Positions 47,705-56,945 of a DNA stretch of 64,000 nt are shown here, piece after piece. The notes under the pieces are model-generated. The model saw nothing but the letters and a program-made list of their open reading frames with translations, ran no database searches and was not told the origin of the DNA. Position numbers and translations under genes: made by a program. This DNA is from Vallicoccus soli (GTDB lineage Bacteria > Actinomycetota > Actinomycetes > Motilibacterales > Motilibacteraceae): the NCBI RefSeq assembly GCF_003594885.1, contig NZ_QZEZ01000009.1, positions 62,001 to 126,000 on the forward strand, written 5' to 3'. Each line of letters opens with the position of its first letter. Position 1 is the first letter of the stretch.

Positions 47705-49339
47705 ATGGGGCACGTGGACGTGGGGGGCGTCGGGTACCGGCTGCCGGACGGGCGGGAGCTGCTGGCCGACGTGTCGTTCCGGGTGGGCGACGGGGCGAAG
47801 GTGGCGCTCGTCGGGGCCAACGGGGCGGGCAAGACGACGCTGGTGCGGCTCGTCGCGGGCGACCTGCAGCCGCACGCGGGGCAGGTCGTGCGCAGCGGCG
47901 GGCTCGGGGTGATGCGCCAGCTCGTCGGCACCGTCGGCCGGGCCGGCGACGAGGACGGGCCGACGGGGCCCCCGACCGTGCGCGACCTGCTGCTCGGGGC
48001 CGCCCCGCCGCGGGTGCAGGCGGCGGCCCGGGCGGTCGACGAGGCCGAGCTGGCGATGATGGAGCGCGACGACGAGCCGACGCAGCTGCGCTACGCGCAG
48101 GCGCTCGCGGACTGGGCCGACGCCGGCGGGTACGACGCCGAGGTCCTGTGGGACACCTGCACGGTGGCCGCGCTGGGGGTGCCGTACGAGCGGGCCCAGT
48201 GGCGCGCCGCCGCGACGCTGTCCGGCGGGGAGCAGAAGCGGCTCGTGCTCGAGGCGCTGCTGCGCGGGCCGGACGAGGTGCTGCTGCTCGACGAGCCGGA
48301 CAACTTCCTCGACGTGCCGGGCAAGCGCTGGCTCGAGGAGCAGCTGCGGGCGACGCCGAAGACGGTGCTGTACGTCTCGCACGACCGCGAGCTCCTCGCG
48401 CGCACCGCGACCCGCGTCGTCACGGTCGAGGGCGGCACGGCGTGGGTGCACGGCGGCGGGTTCGCGACCTGGCCGCAGGCGCGCCGCGACCGGCACGAGC
48501 GGCTGGCGGAGCTGCTGCGGCGCTGGGAGGAGGAGCACGCGCGGCTGCGCGAGCTCGTGCGCACCCTGCAGCAGCAGGCGGCCAACAGCCCCGACATGGC
48601 CTCGCGCTACCGGGCCATGCAGACCCGGCTGGCCAAGTTCGAGGCGGCGGGCCCGCCCGAGGCCCCGCCCCCGGAGCAGCGCCTGCGCATGCGCCTGCGC
48701 GGCGCGCGCACCGGCAAGCGGGTGGTCGTGTGCGAGCGGCTCGAGCTCACCGGGCTCATGGAGCCGTTCGACCTCGAGGTGCACCAGGGCGAGCGGGTGG
48801 CCGTGCTGGGCTCGAACGGGTCGGGCAAGTCGCACCTGCTGCGCCTGCTCGCGGGCGAGCCGGTGGCGCACACCGGGGAGTGGCGGCTCGGCGCCCGGGT
48901 GGTGCCGGGGCACTTCGTGCAGACCCACGAGCACCCCGAGCTCCTCGGGCGGACCCTCGTGGAGGTCCTGGAGCGCGAGCACGCGCTGGGCCGCGGCCCG
49001 GCGATGTCGGCGCTGCGCCGCTACGAGCTGCACCGGCAGGCCGACCAGGCCTTCGAGTCGCTGTCCGGCGGGCAGCAGGCCCGCCTGCAGGTGCTGCGCC
49101 TCGAGCTCGGCGGGGCGACGCTGCTGCTGCTCGACGAGCCGACGGACAACCTCGACGTGGAGTCGGCCGAGGCGCTCGAGGAGGCCCTGGGGGCGTACGA
49201 GGGGACGGTGCTGGCGGTGACGCACGACCGCTGGTTCGCCCGCGGCTTCGACCGCTTCCTCGTGCTCGGCGCCGACGGGCGGGTGCGCGAGAGCGCGGAG
49301 CCGGTGTGGGACGAGGGGCGGGTGGAGCGGGCCCGCTGA
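47705..49339 (+). CDS. ABC-F family ATPase
   Basis: 544 residues; ATG 47705 with GGGAGGA upstream. Two ABC ATPase domains without membrane spans: Walker A GANGAGKT (37-44) and GSNGSGKS (369-376), signatures LSGGEQKRL and LSGGQQARL, Walker B LLLLDEPDNFLD and LLLLDEPTDNLD. A charged linker of about 80 residues (HERLAELLRRWEEEHARLRE) corresponds to the P-site tRNA interaction motif. Such proteins act on stalled ribosomes or protect against ribosome-targeting antibiotics; the subtype is not clear. A hairpin follows. Confidence 0.92.
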   Translation: MGHVDVGGVGYRLPDGRELLADVSFRVGDGAKVALVGANGAGKTTLVRLVAGDLQPHAGQVVRSGGLGVMRQLVGTVGRAGDEDGPTGPPTVRDLLLGAAPPRVQAAARAVDEAELAMMERDDEPTQLRYAQALADWADAGGYDAEVLWDTCTVAALGVPYERAQWRAAATLSGGEQKRLVLEALLRGPDEVLLLDEPDNFLDVPGKRWLEEQLRATPKTVLYVSHDRELLARTATRVVTVEGGTAWVHGGGFATWPQARRDRHERLAELLRRWEEEHARLRELVRTLQQQAANSPDMASRYRAMQTRLAKFEAAGPPEAPPPEQRLRMRLRGARTGKRVVVCERLELTGLMEPFDLEVHQGERVAVLGSNGSGKSHLLRLLAGEPVAHTGEWRLGARVVPGHFVQTHEHPELLGRTLVEVLEREHALGRGPAMSALRRYELHRQADQAFESLSGGQQARLQVLRLELGGATLLLLDEPTDNLDVESAEALEEALGAYEGTVLAVTHDRWFARGFDRFLVLGADGRVRESAEPVWDEGRVERAR

Positions 49340-49345
49340 CGGTCG

Positions 49346-49386
49346 CTGCAAGAACCTGCACCCGCTTCGCAGGTTCTTGCTGCAAG
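49346..49386 (+). promoter_or_regulatory. Hairpin terminator with CTGCAAG/CTTGC sites before the amylase gene
   Basis: A perfect 12-bp stem GCAAGAACCTGC/GCAGGTTCTTGC (49348-49359/49369-49380) can terminate the ABC-F transcript. The same DNA holds CTGCAAG at 49346-49352 and the palindrome CTTGCTGCAAG at 49376-49386. CTTGCAG/CTGCAAG motifs are associated with LacI-type MalR/Reg1 control of maltose and amylase genes in Streptomyces, so it may also be the amylase operator. No clear promoter boxes between here and 49480. Confidence 0.5.
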
Positions 49387-49480
49387 CCCCTTCCCAAGCG
49401 GGCCGCGGGGTGGCACCGTTCTCGGGACACCACCCAGTGCGGGGCGGCGTACGGCCGTCCCGCCGCCGCCGGAGGACCCC

Positions 49481-52400
49481 GTGCACCCACCCGCGTCCCG
49501 ACACCGCCGTCGTCGCGCCCGCAAGACCCTCGCGCCCGCGCTCGCCGCGGGCCTCGTCGCCACCCTCCCCGCCGTCGGCGCGGCCCTGCCCGCCAGCGCC
49601 GCGCCGGCCACCGGCGCCCCCGTCCTCGTGGGCAGCCTGCAGTCCGAGCTCGGCTGCGCCCGCGACTGGGACGCCGCCTGCTCCCGCACCCGCCTGCAGC
49701 CCGCCGGCGACGGCACGTGGAGCCGGGTGCTCACCGTGCCCAAGGGGACCTGGCGCGTCCAGGTCGCCGACGACGGGGCGCGCTACGCCCCCGACGGCAG
49801 CGCGGCGCGCGGCCCCGTGGTCGTCGCCGGCGACGTCCGGCTGCGCTTCACGTACGACGAGGCGACCCGCCGCACCACCGTGGTGCCCGTCGCCCGGGCG
49901 GCCGGCGTCACGGCCGCCGACCGCCGCCTGGCCGCCCGCGGCTCCCTGCGCGAGGACCTGACCCGCGAGCGGTTCTACTTCGTCATGGCCGACCGCTTCG
50001 AGAACGGCGACCCGTCGAACGACCTCGGCGGGCTGCCCGCGGACCGGCTGCAGAGCGGGTACGACCCCGAGCACCGCGGCTTCTACCACGGCGGCGACAT
50101 CCGCGGGATCATCGAGCGCCTGGACTACATCCAGGGCATGGGCACGACCGCGATCTGGCTGACGCCGTCGTTCAAGAACAAGCCCGTGCAGGGCCCGCCC
50201 GGGCAGGAGAGCGCGGGCTACCACGGCTACTGGATCACCGACTTCACCCAGATCGACCCGCACCTGGGCACGAACGAGGACCTCCGCGAGCTCACCGACG
50301 CCGCGCACGCCCGCGGCATGAAGGTCTTCTTCGACATCATCACGAACCACACCGCCGACGTCATCGACTACGCCGAGGGCGAGTACGACTACGTCAGCAA
50401 GGAGCAGGTGCCGTACCGGGACGCCTCGGGCGAGGTCTTCGACGACCGCGACGTCGCCGGCAGCGAGGACTTCCCGCCGCTCGACCCGCAGACCTCGTTC
50501 CCGTACACGCCGGTCTTCCCGCAGCCGTCCGACGCGACGGTGAAGGTCCCGGCGTGGCTCAACGACCCGACGATGTACCACAACCGCGGCAACGCCCGGT
50601 TCGACGGCACCGAGTCCGACGAGTACGGCGACTTCGTCGGCCTCGACGACCTCTTCACGGAGCGGCCCGAGGTCGTCGACGGGATGAGCGAGGTCTACGA
50701 GGCGTGGGCCGGCTTCGGCATCGACGGCTTCCGCATCGACACCGTCAAGCACGTCAACATCGAGTTCTGGCAGGAGTTCGCCCCCCGCATCGAGGCCGCG
50801 GCCGAGGCGGCCGGGACGCCCGACTTCTTCTCCTTCGGCGAGGTGTACGACGCCGACCCGCGCAAGACGTCCCGGTACACCACCGAGGGCGGTCTGCAGG
50901 CGACCCTCGACTTCGGCTTCCAGGCCAGCGCCACGGGCTTCGGGCAGGGGAGGGCGACCACGGGCCTGCGCGACTTCTTCGCCAAGGACGACTGGTACAC
51001 CGACGCCGACAGCAACGCGTACTCGCTGCCGACGTTCCTCGGGAACCACGACATGGGCCGCATCGGCAAGTTCCTCGCCGACAGCGGCGCGAGCGGCGAC
51101 GAGCTGCTCGAGCGCGACCGGCTGACCCACGCGCTGATGTACCTGACCCGCGGGCAGCCGGTCGTCTACTACGGCGACGAGCAGGGGTTCGTCGGCGACG
51201 GCAACGACCAGCTGGCGCGCCAGGACATGTTCGCCTCGCAGGTCGCCGAGTACAACGACGACGACCTCATCGGCACGGACGCCACGACGGCCGAGGAGAA
51301 CTTCGACCCGGAGCACCCGCTCTACCGGCACCTGGCCGAGCTGTCGGCGCTGCGCGAGGAGCACCCGACGCTGGCCGACGGCGCCCAGGTGCACCGGTTC
51401 GCCAGCGGCGACGCCGGCGTCTACGCGTTCAGCCGGATCAGCGACGCCGACGACGTCGAGCACCTCGTCGCGACGAACAACAGCACGACCGAGCGGACCG
51501 TCGTGCTGGACACGTTCAGCGCCGGCATGCGCTTCGACGGGCTCTGGCCGGCCGGCACCGGCGCCGTGACGAGCGACGCCGAGGGGCGGGTCGCCGTCAC
51601 GGTGCCGCCGCTGTCGGCCGTGGTCTGGAAGGCCTCGGGACCGCTGGCCCCCGCGCGCCGAGCCCCGCAGGTGCAGTTCCGGGCCGAGGCAGGCTCCACG
51701 GTCGGCGGGCGCGCCGAGGTCGGGGCCGTCGTCCCCGGCGGCGGGTTCGACCAGGTCTCGTTCGCGTACCGCCGGGCGGGGACCAGTGCCTGGACGCCGC
51801 TCGGGACCGACGACAACGCGCCGTACCGGGTGTTCCACGACGTGACCGGCCTGCCGGCCGGCAGCGTGCTGGAGTACCGGGCGGTCCTGCGCGACCACAG
51901 CGGGAACTTCTCCGTCGCGCAGTCCAGCCGCTCGGTCGGCGCCCCTGCGCCCGAGCCGGTCGCACCGCGCGTGCCGGTGGCACCGGAGGACCAGCCCGAC
52001 CGCATCACCGTGCCCGGCGACTTCGGCCAGGAGGTCGGCTGCTCCGGCGACTGGGACCCCGGCTGCACGGCGATCGACCTGCAGCTCGACCCGGCCGACG
52101 GCATCTGGAAGGGCACGCTCGACGTGCCCGCCGGCAACTGGGCGTTCAAGGCGGCCGTCGACGGCACGTGGGACGAGAGCTACGGCGCCGGGGGCGGCAG
52201 CGGCAACATCGCGCTCGCGGCGCCGGGCGGCCCGGTGACCTTCTTCTACGACCACGCGACGCACGCGGTCGAGACGAGCGCCGGCGGCGGGCCGCGGGTC
52301 GTCACCGGCACCTTCCAGGACGAGCTCGGCTGCGCCGCCGACGGCGACGCGGCGTGCCTGCGCTCCTGGCTGCAGGACCTGGACGGCGACCGGACCGCCA

Positions 52401-52894
52401 CCTTCGCCACCACGGGCATCCCCGCCGGGACGTACGAGGCCCGGGTCGGCGACGGCGCGCCGGTGGCCTTCTCCGTCGCGCAGGACGGCCTGGTGACGAC
52501 GTTCGCGTACGACACGGCGGCCGGCGCCCTGGTGGTCGGCACGTCCGCGCCCGTCGCGGTGCCGGACCTGGCCACGGCGCGGGCGAGCTGGGCGCGGCCG
52601 GGCCTCGTGCTGTGGGACCTCGACGCGGCCGGCGCGGACCGGCGCGGCTGGTCGTACCGCCTGCACTGGTCCGAGGCCCCCGGGGGCCTCGCGCTCGACG
52701 CCCAGGCGGTCGTCGGCGGCGCGTCGGTGCCGCTCACCGAGGTCGGCGGCCCCGGCGGCGGGGAGCGCGAGCGGCTGCGCCTCGCGCCGGCCGACGCCCG
52801 GCGCCTGGCCGGCGCCGCGGCGGGCCAGTGGGCCGTGGCGGCGTACGACGACCTGGGCCGGCTCGTCGACGCGACGGGGCTCGTGCGCCCCTGA
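49481..52894 (+). CDS. Secreted GH13 alpha-amylase with three X25-like modules, lacking a pullulanase half
   Basis: 1137 residues. Signal peptide (RRRRARKTLAPALAAGLVAT to ASA). Module order: X25-like 49-130 (LQSELGCARDWDAAC), GH13 catalytic domain about 158-640, C-domain, Ig-like about 725-820, X25-like about 845 (FGQEVGCSGDWDPGC) and 940 (FQDELGCAADGDAAC), then a pullulanase-type N-domain (DLATARASWARPGLVLWDLD). Catalytic set: DIITNH (285-290), nucleophile Asp420 in GFRIDTVKH, Glu454 in FSFGEVYD, NHD 522-524. Hydrolyses alpha-1,4 glucans outside the cell. In related actinobacterial proteins such modules lead into a GH13_14 pullulanase domain, absent here. Confidence 0.88.
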   Translation: MHPPASRHRRRRARKTLAPALAAGLVATLPAVGAALPASAAPATGAPVLVGSLQSELGCARDWDAACSRTRLQPAGDGTWSRVLTVPKGTWRVQVADDGARYAPDGSAARGPVVVAGDVRLRFTYDEATRRTTVVPVARAAGVTAADRRLAARGSLREDLTRERFYFVMADRFENGDPSNDLGGLPADRLQSGYDPEHRGFYHGGDIRGIIERLDYIQGMGTTAIWLTPSFKNKPVQGPPGQESAGYHGYWITDFTQIDPHLGTNEDLRELTDAAHARGMKVFFDIITNHTADVIDYAEGEYDYVSKEQVPYRDASGEVFDDRDVAGSEDFPPLDPQTSFPYTPVFPQPSDATVKVPAWLNDPTMYHNRGNARFDGTESDEYGDFVGLDDLFTERPEVVDGMSEVYEAWAGFGIDGFRIDTVKHVNIEFWQEFAPRIEAAAEAAGTPDFFSFGEVYDADPRKTSRYTTEGGLQATLDFGFQASATGFGQGRATTGLRDFFAKDDWYTDADSNAYSLPTFLGNHDMGRIGKFLADSGASGDELLERDRLTHALMYLTRGQPVVYYGDEQGFVGDGNDQLARQDMFASQVAEYNDDDLIGTDATTAEENFDPEHPLYRHLAELSALREEHPTLADGAQVHRFASGDAGVYAFSRISDADDVEHLVATNNSTTERTVVLDTFSAGMRFDGLWPAGTGAVTSDAEGRVAVTVPPLSAVVWKASGPLAPARRAPQVQFRAEAGSTVGGRAEVGAVVPGGGFDQVSFAYRRAGTSAWTPLGTDDNAPYRVFHDVTGLPAGSVLEYRAVLRDHSGNFSVAQSSRSVGAPAPEPVAPRVPVAPEDQPDRITVPGDFGQEVGCSGDWDPGCTAIDLQLDPADGIWKGTLDVPAGNWAFKAAVDGTWDESYGAGGGSGNIALAAPGGPVTFFYDHATHAVETSAGGGPRVVTGTFQDELGCAADGDAACLRSWLQDLDGDRTATFATTGIPAGTYEARVGDGAPVAFSVAQDGLVTTFAYDTAAGALVVGTSAPVAVPDLATARASWARPGLVLWDLDAAGADRRGWSYRLHWSEAPGGLALDAQAVVGGASVPLTEVGGPGGGERERLRLAPADARRLAGAAAGQWAVAAYDDLGRLVDATGLVRP

Positions 52895-52910
52895 CGCGCG
52901 GGCCCGGCGG

Positions 52911-52945
52911 CCGGGGCGGGAGGGGGAGCACCCCTCCCGCCCCGG
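52911..52945 (+). terminator. Terminator after the amylase gene
   Basis: A perfect 15-bp stem (52911-52925 with 52931-52945) with a 5-nt loop followed by GCGCGTTTT. The T run also forms the start of the rplM -35. Confidence 0.85.
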
Positions 52946-52951
52946 CGCGTT

Positions 52952-52981
52952 TTGACCGTGGTCGAGGGCGGGCGGTACTGT
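52952..52981 (+). promoter_or_regulatory. rplM promoter
   Basis: TTGACC (52952-52957), 18-bp spacer, TACTGT (52976-52981). A good vegetative-type promoter with the same -35 and spacing as the str promoter. Leader of about 115 nt. Confidence 0.8.
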
Positions 52982-53101
52982 GGGCAGTCGTTGTGCGCGC
53001 CCGCGCCCCGCCCGGCCCTGCCGGTGGCGGCCGGGCCCGCCCCTCCGCGCGGTCCCCGCTGCGGACCGCCCGACCGACCGACGAGAACGAAGGCTACGAC
53101 C

Positions 53102-53545
53102 GTGCGCACGTACAGCCCCAAGCCCGGTGACGTCCAGCGCCAGTGGCACGTGATCGACGCCGAGGACGTGGTGCTCGGGCGCCTCGCCTCCCAGGTGGCG
53201 GTCCTGCTGCGGGGCAAGCACAAGGCGACGTTCGCCCCGCACGTCGACACGGGCGACTTCGTCGTCGTCGTGAACGCCGGCAAGGTCGCGCTGACCGGCA
53301 GCAAGCGCGACCAGAAGATCGCGTACCGCCACTCGGGCTACCCGGGCGGGCTCAAGGCCGTCTCCTACACCGAGCTGCTCGAGAAGGACCCCCGCAAGGC
53401 CGTCGAGAAGGCCGTCAAGGGGATGCTCCCGCACAACGCGCTCGGCCGGGCGATGCTCAAGAAGCTCAAGGTCTACGCGGGCCCGGAGCACCCCCACACC
53501 GCCCAGCAGCCGGCGCCCTACGAGATCGGCCAGGTCGCGCAGTAA
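53102..53545 (+). CDS. rplM: 50S ribosomal protein L13
   Basis: 147 residues from GTG 53102: [60 protein letters not shown]. Early 50S assembly protein; forms an operon with rpsI. Confidence 0.98.
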   Translation: MRTYSPKPGDVQRQWHVIDAEDVVLGRLASQVAVLLRGKHKATFAPHVDTGDFVVVVNAGKVALTGSKRDQKIAYRHSGYPGGLKAVSYTELLEKDPRKAVEKAVKGMLPHNALGRAMLKKLKVYAGPEHPHTAQQPAPYEIGQVAQ

Positions 53546-53608
53546 GCGCGGCGGTCCGCACCACCAGCCCCAGCGCCACCGAGCCAGACCCAGCAGGGAG
53601 AGCAGTCC

Positions 53609-54109
53609 GTGTCCACTGACACCAGCGTCGAGCCCTTCGACGCCGTCGACGGCGACGACGCGCCGAGCGAGTACAGCACCGAGAGCGCGCCGCTGGAGTC
53701 CGCGCCGCGCCCGGTCGTCACCGTCCCCGGTGCCGCGACCGGCCGCCGCAAGGAGGCCGTCGCCCGCGTGCGCATCGTGCCGGGCACCGGCCAGTGGTCG
53801 ATCAACGGCCGCAGCCTCGAGGACTACTTCCCGAACAAGGTGCACCAGCAGCTCGTCAACGAGCCGTTCCGCACCCTCGAGCTCGACGGCGCGTACGACG
53901 TCATCGTGCGCATCGCCGGCGGCGGCGCCTCCGGGCAGGCCGGCGCGCTGCGCCTGGGCATCGCCCGCTGCCTCAACGGCATCGACGTCGAGGCCAACCG
54001 CCCGGCACTGAAGAAGGCCGGCTTCCTCACCCGCGACCCGCGGGTGAAGGAGCGCAAGAAGTACGGTCTGAAGAAGGCCCGCAAGGCGCCCCAGTACAGC
54101 AAGCGCTGA
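53609..54109 (+). CDS. rpsI: 30S ribosomal protein S9 with acidic N-terminal extension
   Basis: 166 residues. The first roughly 45 residues are acidic and Ser/Thr-rich; the core starts near [20 protein letters not shown] and ends in the conserved tail [17 protein letters not shown] that touches P-site tRNA. GTG start with AGGGAGAG upstream. Confidence 0.97.
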   Translation: MSTDTSVEPFDAVDGDDAPSEYSTESAPLESAPRPVVTVPGAATGRRKEAVARVRIVPGTGQWSINGRSLEDYFPNKVHQQLVNEPFRTLELDGAYDVIVRIAGGGASGQAGALRLGIARCLNGIDVEANRPALKKAGFLTRDPRVKERKKYGLKKARKAPQYSKR

Positions 54110-54136
54110 CGCAGCGCTCCCGCGACGGGAGCACCC

Positions 54137-54169
54137 GAGCCCCGCGCGCCCGCCCGGCGCGCGGGGCTC
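54137..54169 (+). terminator. Terminator after rpsI
   Basis: A perfect 14-bp stem (54137-54150 with 54156-54169), 5-nt loop. Confidence 0.8.
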
Positions 54170-54276
54170 GCGCGCGTCCCGGGCCGCCGCCCGGGTCCGC
54201 GCCGCCGCCCGTGCGACGATGCGGGCGGTCCGACGAGGCGGGCGGCACGGGCCGCCCGGCGCGAGCGAGGAGTCCC

Positions 54277-55623
54277 ATGGCACGGCTGTTCGGCACCGAC
54301 GGGGTCCGGGGCCTCGCCAACCGCGACGTCACCGCCGAGCTGGCGCTGGACCTGTCGGTCGCGGCGGCCCACGTGCTCGGCGACCGCGGCGCGTTCGCGG
54401 GCCACCGGCCGGTCGCCGTCGTCGGGCGCGACACCCGCGCCTCCGGGGAGTTCCTGGCGGCCGCCGTGACCGCGGGCCTGGCCAGCGCGGGCGTCGACGT
54501 GCTCGACGCCGGGGTGCTGCCGACGCCGGGCGTCGCGGCGCTCACCGCCGACCTCGGCGCGGACCTCGGCGTCGTGCTGTCGGCGAGCCACAACCCCATG
54601 CCGGACAACGGCATCAAGTTCTTCGCCCGGGGCGGGCACAAGCTGGCCGACGACGTCGAGGACGCCGTCGAGCGGCGCATGCGCGAGCACTGGGACCGCC
54701 CGACCGGGTCGGCGGTCGGCCGGGTGCGCCCGTTCCCGGAGGCCACGGCGCGCTACGCCGAGCGCCTGCTCGCGACGCTGCCGCACCGCCTCGACGGGCT
54801 GTCGGTCGTCGTGGACGCCGCGCACGGCGCCGCCGCCCGCGTCGCGCCCGAGGTGCTGCGCCGCGCCGGTGCGCAGGTGCACGCCATCGGCGCCGAGCCG
54901 GACGGGCTCAACATCAACGACGGGTACGGCTCCACGCACCTGGACCGGCTCCGCGCCGCGGTCCTCGAGCGGGGCGCGCACGCCGGCGTGGCCTTCGACG
55001 GGGACGCCGACCGGTGCCTGGCCGTGGACGCCGCCGGCGAGGTCGTCGACGGCGACCAGGTGCTGGCGGTCCTGGCGCTGGGGATGCGCGAGGCGGGGAC
55101 GCTGCGCGGCGGTGCGGTCGTGGCCACCGTCATGTCCAACCTCGGCTTCCGCCTGGCCATGCAGCGCGAGGGCATCGAGGTCGTCGAGACGGCGGTCGGC
55201 GACCGCTACGTGCTCGAGGCCATGCAGGCCGGCGGGTACGCCCTCGGCGGCGAGCAGTCCGGCCACGTCGTGCTGCTCGACCACGCGACCACGGGCGACG
55301 GCCTGCTCACCGCCCTGCACCTGCTCGCCCGCCAGGCCGCGACCGGCGCGCCGCTGGCCGAGCTCGCCGGGGTCATGCAGCGCCTGCCGCAGGTGCTGGT
55401 CAACGTCCCCGGCGTGGACCGGGCGCGGGTCGGCACCAACGAGCCGGTGCGCCGGGCCGTGGACGCGGCCGACCGCGAGCTCGGCAGCACCGGGCGGGTG
55501 CTGCTGCGCCCGTCGGGCACCGAGCCCCTGGTGCGGGTCATGGTCGAGGCCGCGAGCGCCGAGCAGGCCCGCGCGGTGGCCGACCGGCTCGCCGGCGTCG
55601 TGCGGGCCGAGCTCGCCCTCTGA
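54277..55623 (+). CDS. glmM: Phosphoglucosamine mutase
   Basis: 448 residues; ATG 54277 with GCGAGGAG upstream. [20 protein letters not shown], phosphoserine loop [16 protein letters not shown] (Ser104), metal loop [12 protein letters not shown], sugar loop GGEQSGHVV, and phosphate loop [12 protein letters not shown]. Converts glucosamine-6-P to glucosamine-1-P for UDP-GlcNAc synthesis. Works between GlmS (56.9 kb) and GlmU; here separated from glmS by a reverse-strand gene. Confidence 0.98.
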   Translation: MARLFGTDGVRGLANRDVTAELALDLSVAAAHVLGDRGAFAGHRPVAVVGRDTRASGEFLAAAVTAGLASAGVDVLDAGVLPTPGVAALTADLGADLGVVLSASHNPMPDNGIKFFARGGHKLADDVEDAVERRMREHWDRPTGSAVGRVRPFPEATARYAERLLATLPHRLDGLSVVVDAAHGAAARVAPEVLRRAGAQVHAIGAEPDGLNINDGYGSTHLDRLRAAVLERGAHAGVAFDGDADRCLAVDAAGEVVDGDQVLAVLALGMREAGTLRGGAVVATVMSNLGFRLAMQREGIEVVETAVGDRYVLEAMQAGGYALGGEQSGHVVLLDHATTGDGLLTALHLLARQAATGAPLAELAGVMQRLPQVLVNVPGVDRARVGTNEPVRRAVDAADRELGSTGRVLLRPSGTEPLVRVMVEAASAEQARAVADRLAGVVRAELAL

Positions 55624-55670
55624 CCCCGGCGCAGCCCCGGACCGGGCCACGGGGCGTCCGTGCAGGGCGC

Positions 55671-55742
55671 CCGTGCCGGGCCCGTACCGGGCGCCCGAAC
55701 CGGGCCCGCGAACCGGGCCCGCGAACCGGGCCCGTGCCGGGC
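55671..55742 (+). repeat. Tandem repeat of 11-13 bp after glmM
   Basis: Six imperfect units of the form CCGYRNNCCGGGC, two of them identical CCGCGAACCGGGC (55706-55718, 55719-55731). Fills the space between the convergent glmM and sulfotransferase genes. Each unit carries the palindromic CCGGGCCCG junction, so it may also fold as a bidirectional terminator. Confidence 0.8.
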
Positions 55743-55752
55743 GCCGGTGCCG

Positions 55753-56847
55753 TCAGGCCCCGCGCGAGGTCGAGCTGCCGTCGGTCGCGTCCGTGACCCC
55801 GGCCGCGCCGGTCGCGTCGGGCGCCTCGGCGGCGTCGTCCTCCTCGTCGATGAGCGGCGCCGTGCCCGCGCGCAGGTCCACGTGCTCGGCCTCGCCGACG
55901 CGCCCCGCGCCCCCGGCCGGGCGCCCGGCGAGGCGGGCGGCGGTGAGCCGGGCCGAGGCCTCGGCGGCCCGCTCGTAGAGGTAGCGGTCGATCCGGTTGG
56001 CCTGGCGCAGGCGCTGGCGCTGCTCGGCGGTCAGCGTCGTGTCGGCCTTGGTGCGGGTGGGGTTGTCGCGCCGCGACTCGGTGTGCAGCGGCTCCCAGCC
56101 CATGACGTGGCAGGTGTTGAGGTAGAGCGCCTGCAGGTCGTCGGTCGTTCCGAGGACCGTGACCCGGTCCAGGAAGCGGTCGAGCACGTCGAGCACGTCG
56201 CGGGGGCGGTCCTTGAGCGAGGCGCCGGTGCTGGCGATGCGCCCGGTCGGGGTGAGCCCGCCGTCGAACATGATGCGCATCCGCGCGAACATCCATGAGG
56301 TCTGCGGGTTGCTCAGGTCCTCGTCGTCCACGCTGTCGACCCACTCGCCGAACGTCATCTCGGCCATGGGGTGCTGCAGCCCCCGGCGCACGACCTCCTG
56401 GCGCGTGTACTTGTAGTAGCTGCGCCACCAGGCCATCGGCTCGCGCACCGGCAGCACGGTGACCCAGCGGTCGCGGGGGAAGAGGTAGAGCGGCTCGAGG
56501 AAGTTGTGGCCGCTGAAGAGCCGGTAGCCCTTGAGGCTCGAGATGGACCGGTCGGTCCAGTTGTGGTTCCCGGTGCTGAGGAAGGTCTCCTCGCGGGGGA
56601 CGTGGTCGCGGATCATCGCGCGCAGCGAGGTGCCGCCGGTCTTGGGCACGTGCACGATGAGCATCCGCGGCTCGTCGCCGTGCGAGATGCGCTGCTGCAG
56701 CCCCTCGGGCACCCACCCGTCGCGCAGCCGCTGCCGGTCCAGGACCGCGCCCGCCGGGCGGCGCACCCCCTCGACCGGCAGCCGGGCGGGGAGCAGGCCC
56801 AGCACGCGGCGGCGGAGGGCGTCACGGGAGGGGAGTCGGCGCTGCAC
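55753..56847 (-). CDS. Sulfotransferase family 2-like protein
   Basis: 364 residues. PAPS-binding 5' loop MLIVHVPKTGGTSLRAMIRD near residue 62, the 3'-phosphate region VTVLPVREPMAWWRSYYKYT, and a C-terminal acidic Ala/Thr-rich tail. No membrane span or signal peptide, so it probably acts in the cytoplasm; the acceptor is unknown. Start chosen at GTG 56847, exactly six bases after the TAGGAT -10; GTG 56853 would add two residues. Sits on the reverse strand between glmM and glmS, which are usually close together in actinobacteria, flanked by tandem repeats, suggesting a later insertion. Base and codon use look like its neighbours. Confidence 0.8.
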   Translation of the reverse strand: MQRRLPSRDALRRRVLGLLPARLPVEGVRRPAGAVLDRQRLRDGWVPEGLQQRISHGDEPRMLIVHVPKTGGTSLRAMIRDHVPREETFLSTGNHNWTDRSISSLKGYRLFSGHNFLEPLYLFPRDRWVTVLPVREPMAWWRSYYKYTRQEVVRRGLQHPMAEMTFGEWVDSVDDEDLSNPQTSWMFARMRIMFDGGLTPTGRIASTGASLKDRPRDVLDVLDRFLDRVTVLGTTDDLQALYLNTCHVMGWEPLHTESRRDNPTRTKADTTLTAEQRQRLRQANRIDRYLYERAAEASARLTAARLAGRPAGGAGRVGEAEHVDLRAGTAPLIDEEDDAAEAPDATGAAGVTDATDGSSTSRGA

Positions 56848-56853
56848 CGGCAC

Positions 56854-56859
56854 ATCCTA
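56854..56859 (-). promoter_or_regulatory. -10 box of the sulfotransferase gene, leaderless type
   Basis: TAGGAT read on the reverse strand, six bases before GTG 56847. Same geometry as glmS on the other side of the 98-bp divergent gap. Confidence 0.5.
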
Positions 56860-56933
56860 GGGGCGCCGTGGCGCGCCGCCGGGGCAGCGCGAGGGCGCCC
56901 GGCGCGGCGGCGGGGACGCCCGGGGCGCGCGGA

Positions 56934-56939
56934 TACCCT
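56934..56939 (+). promoter_or_regulatory. -10 box of glmS, leaderless type
   Basis: TACCCT followed by six bases and the glmS ATG. There is no Shine-Dalgarno between them, so the transcript should begin at or next to the start codon. Confidence 0.6.
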
Positions 56940-56945
56940 GAGCGC

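Noticed and set aside
47615-54283. A 2222-codon reverse frame, and an 1856-codon forward frame at 47560-53130
   Set aside because: Both overlie the ABC-F, amylase, rplM and rpsI genes in other frames and lack any recognisable motif; typical high-GC artefacts.
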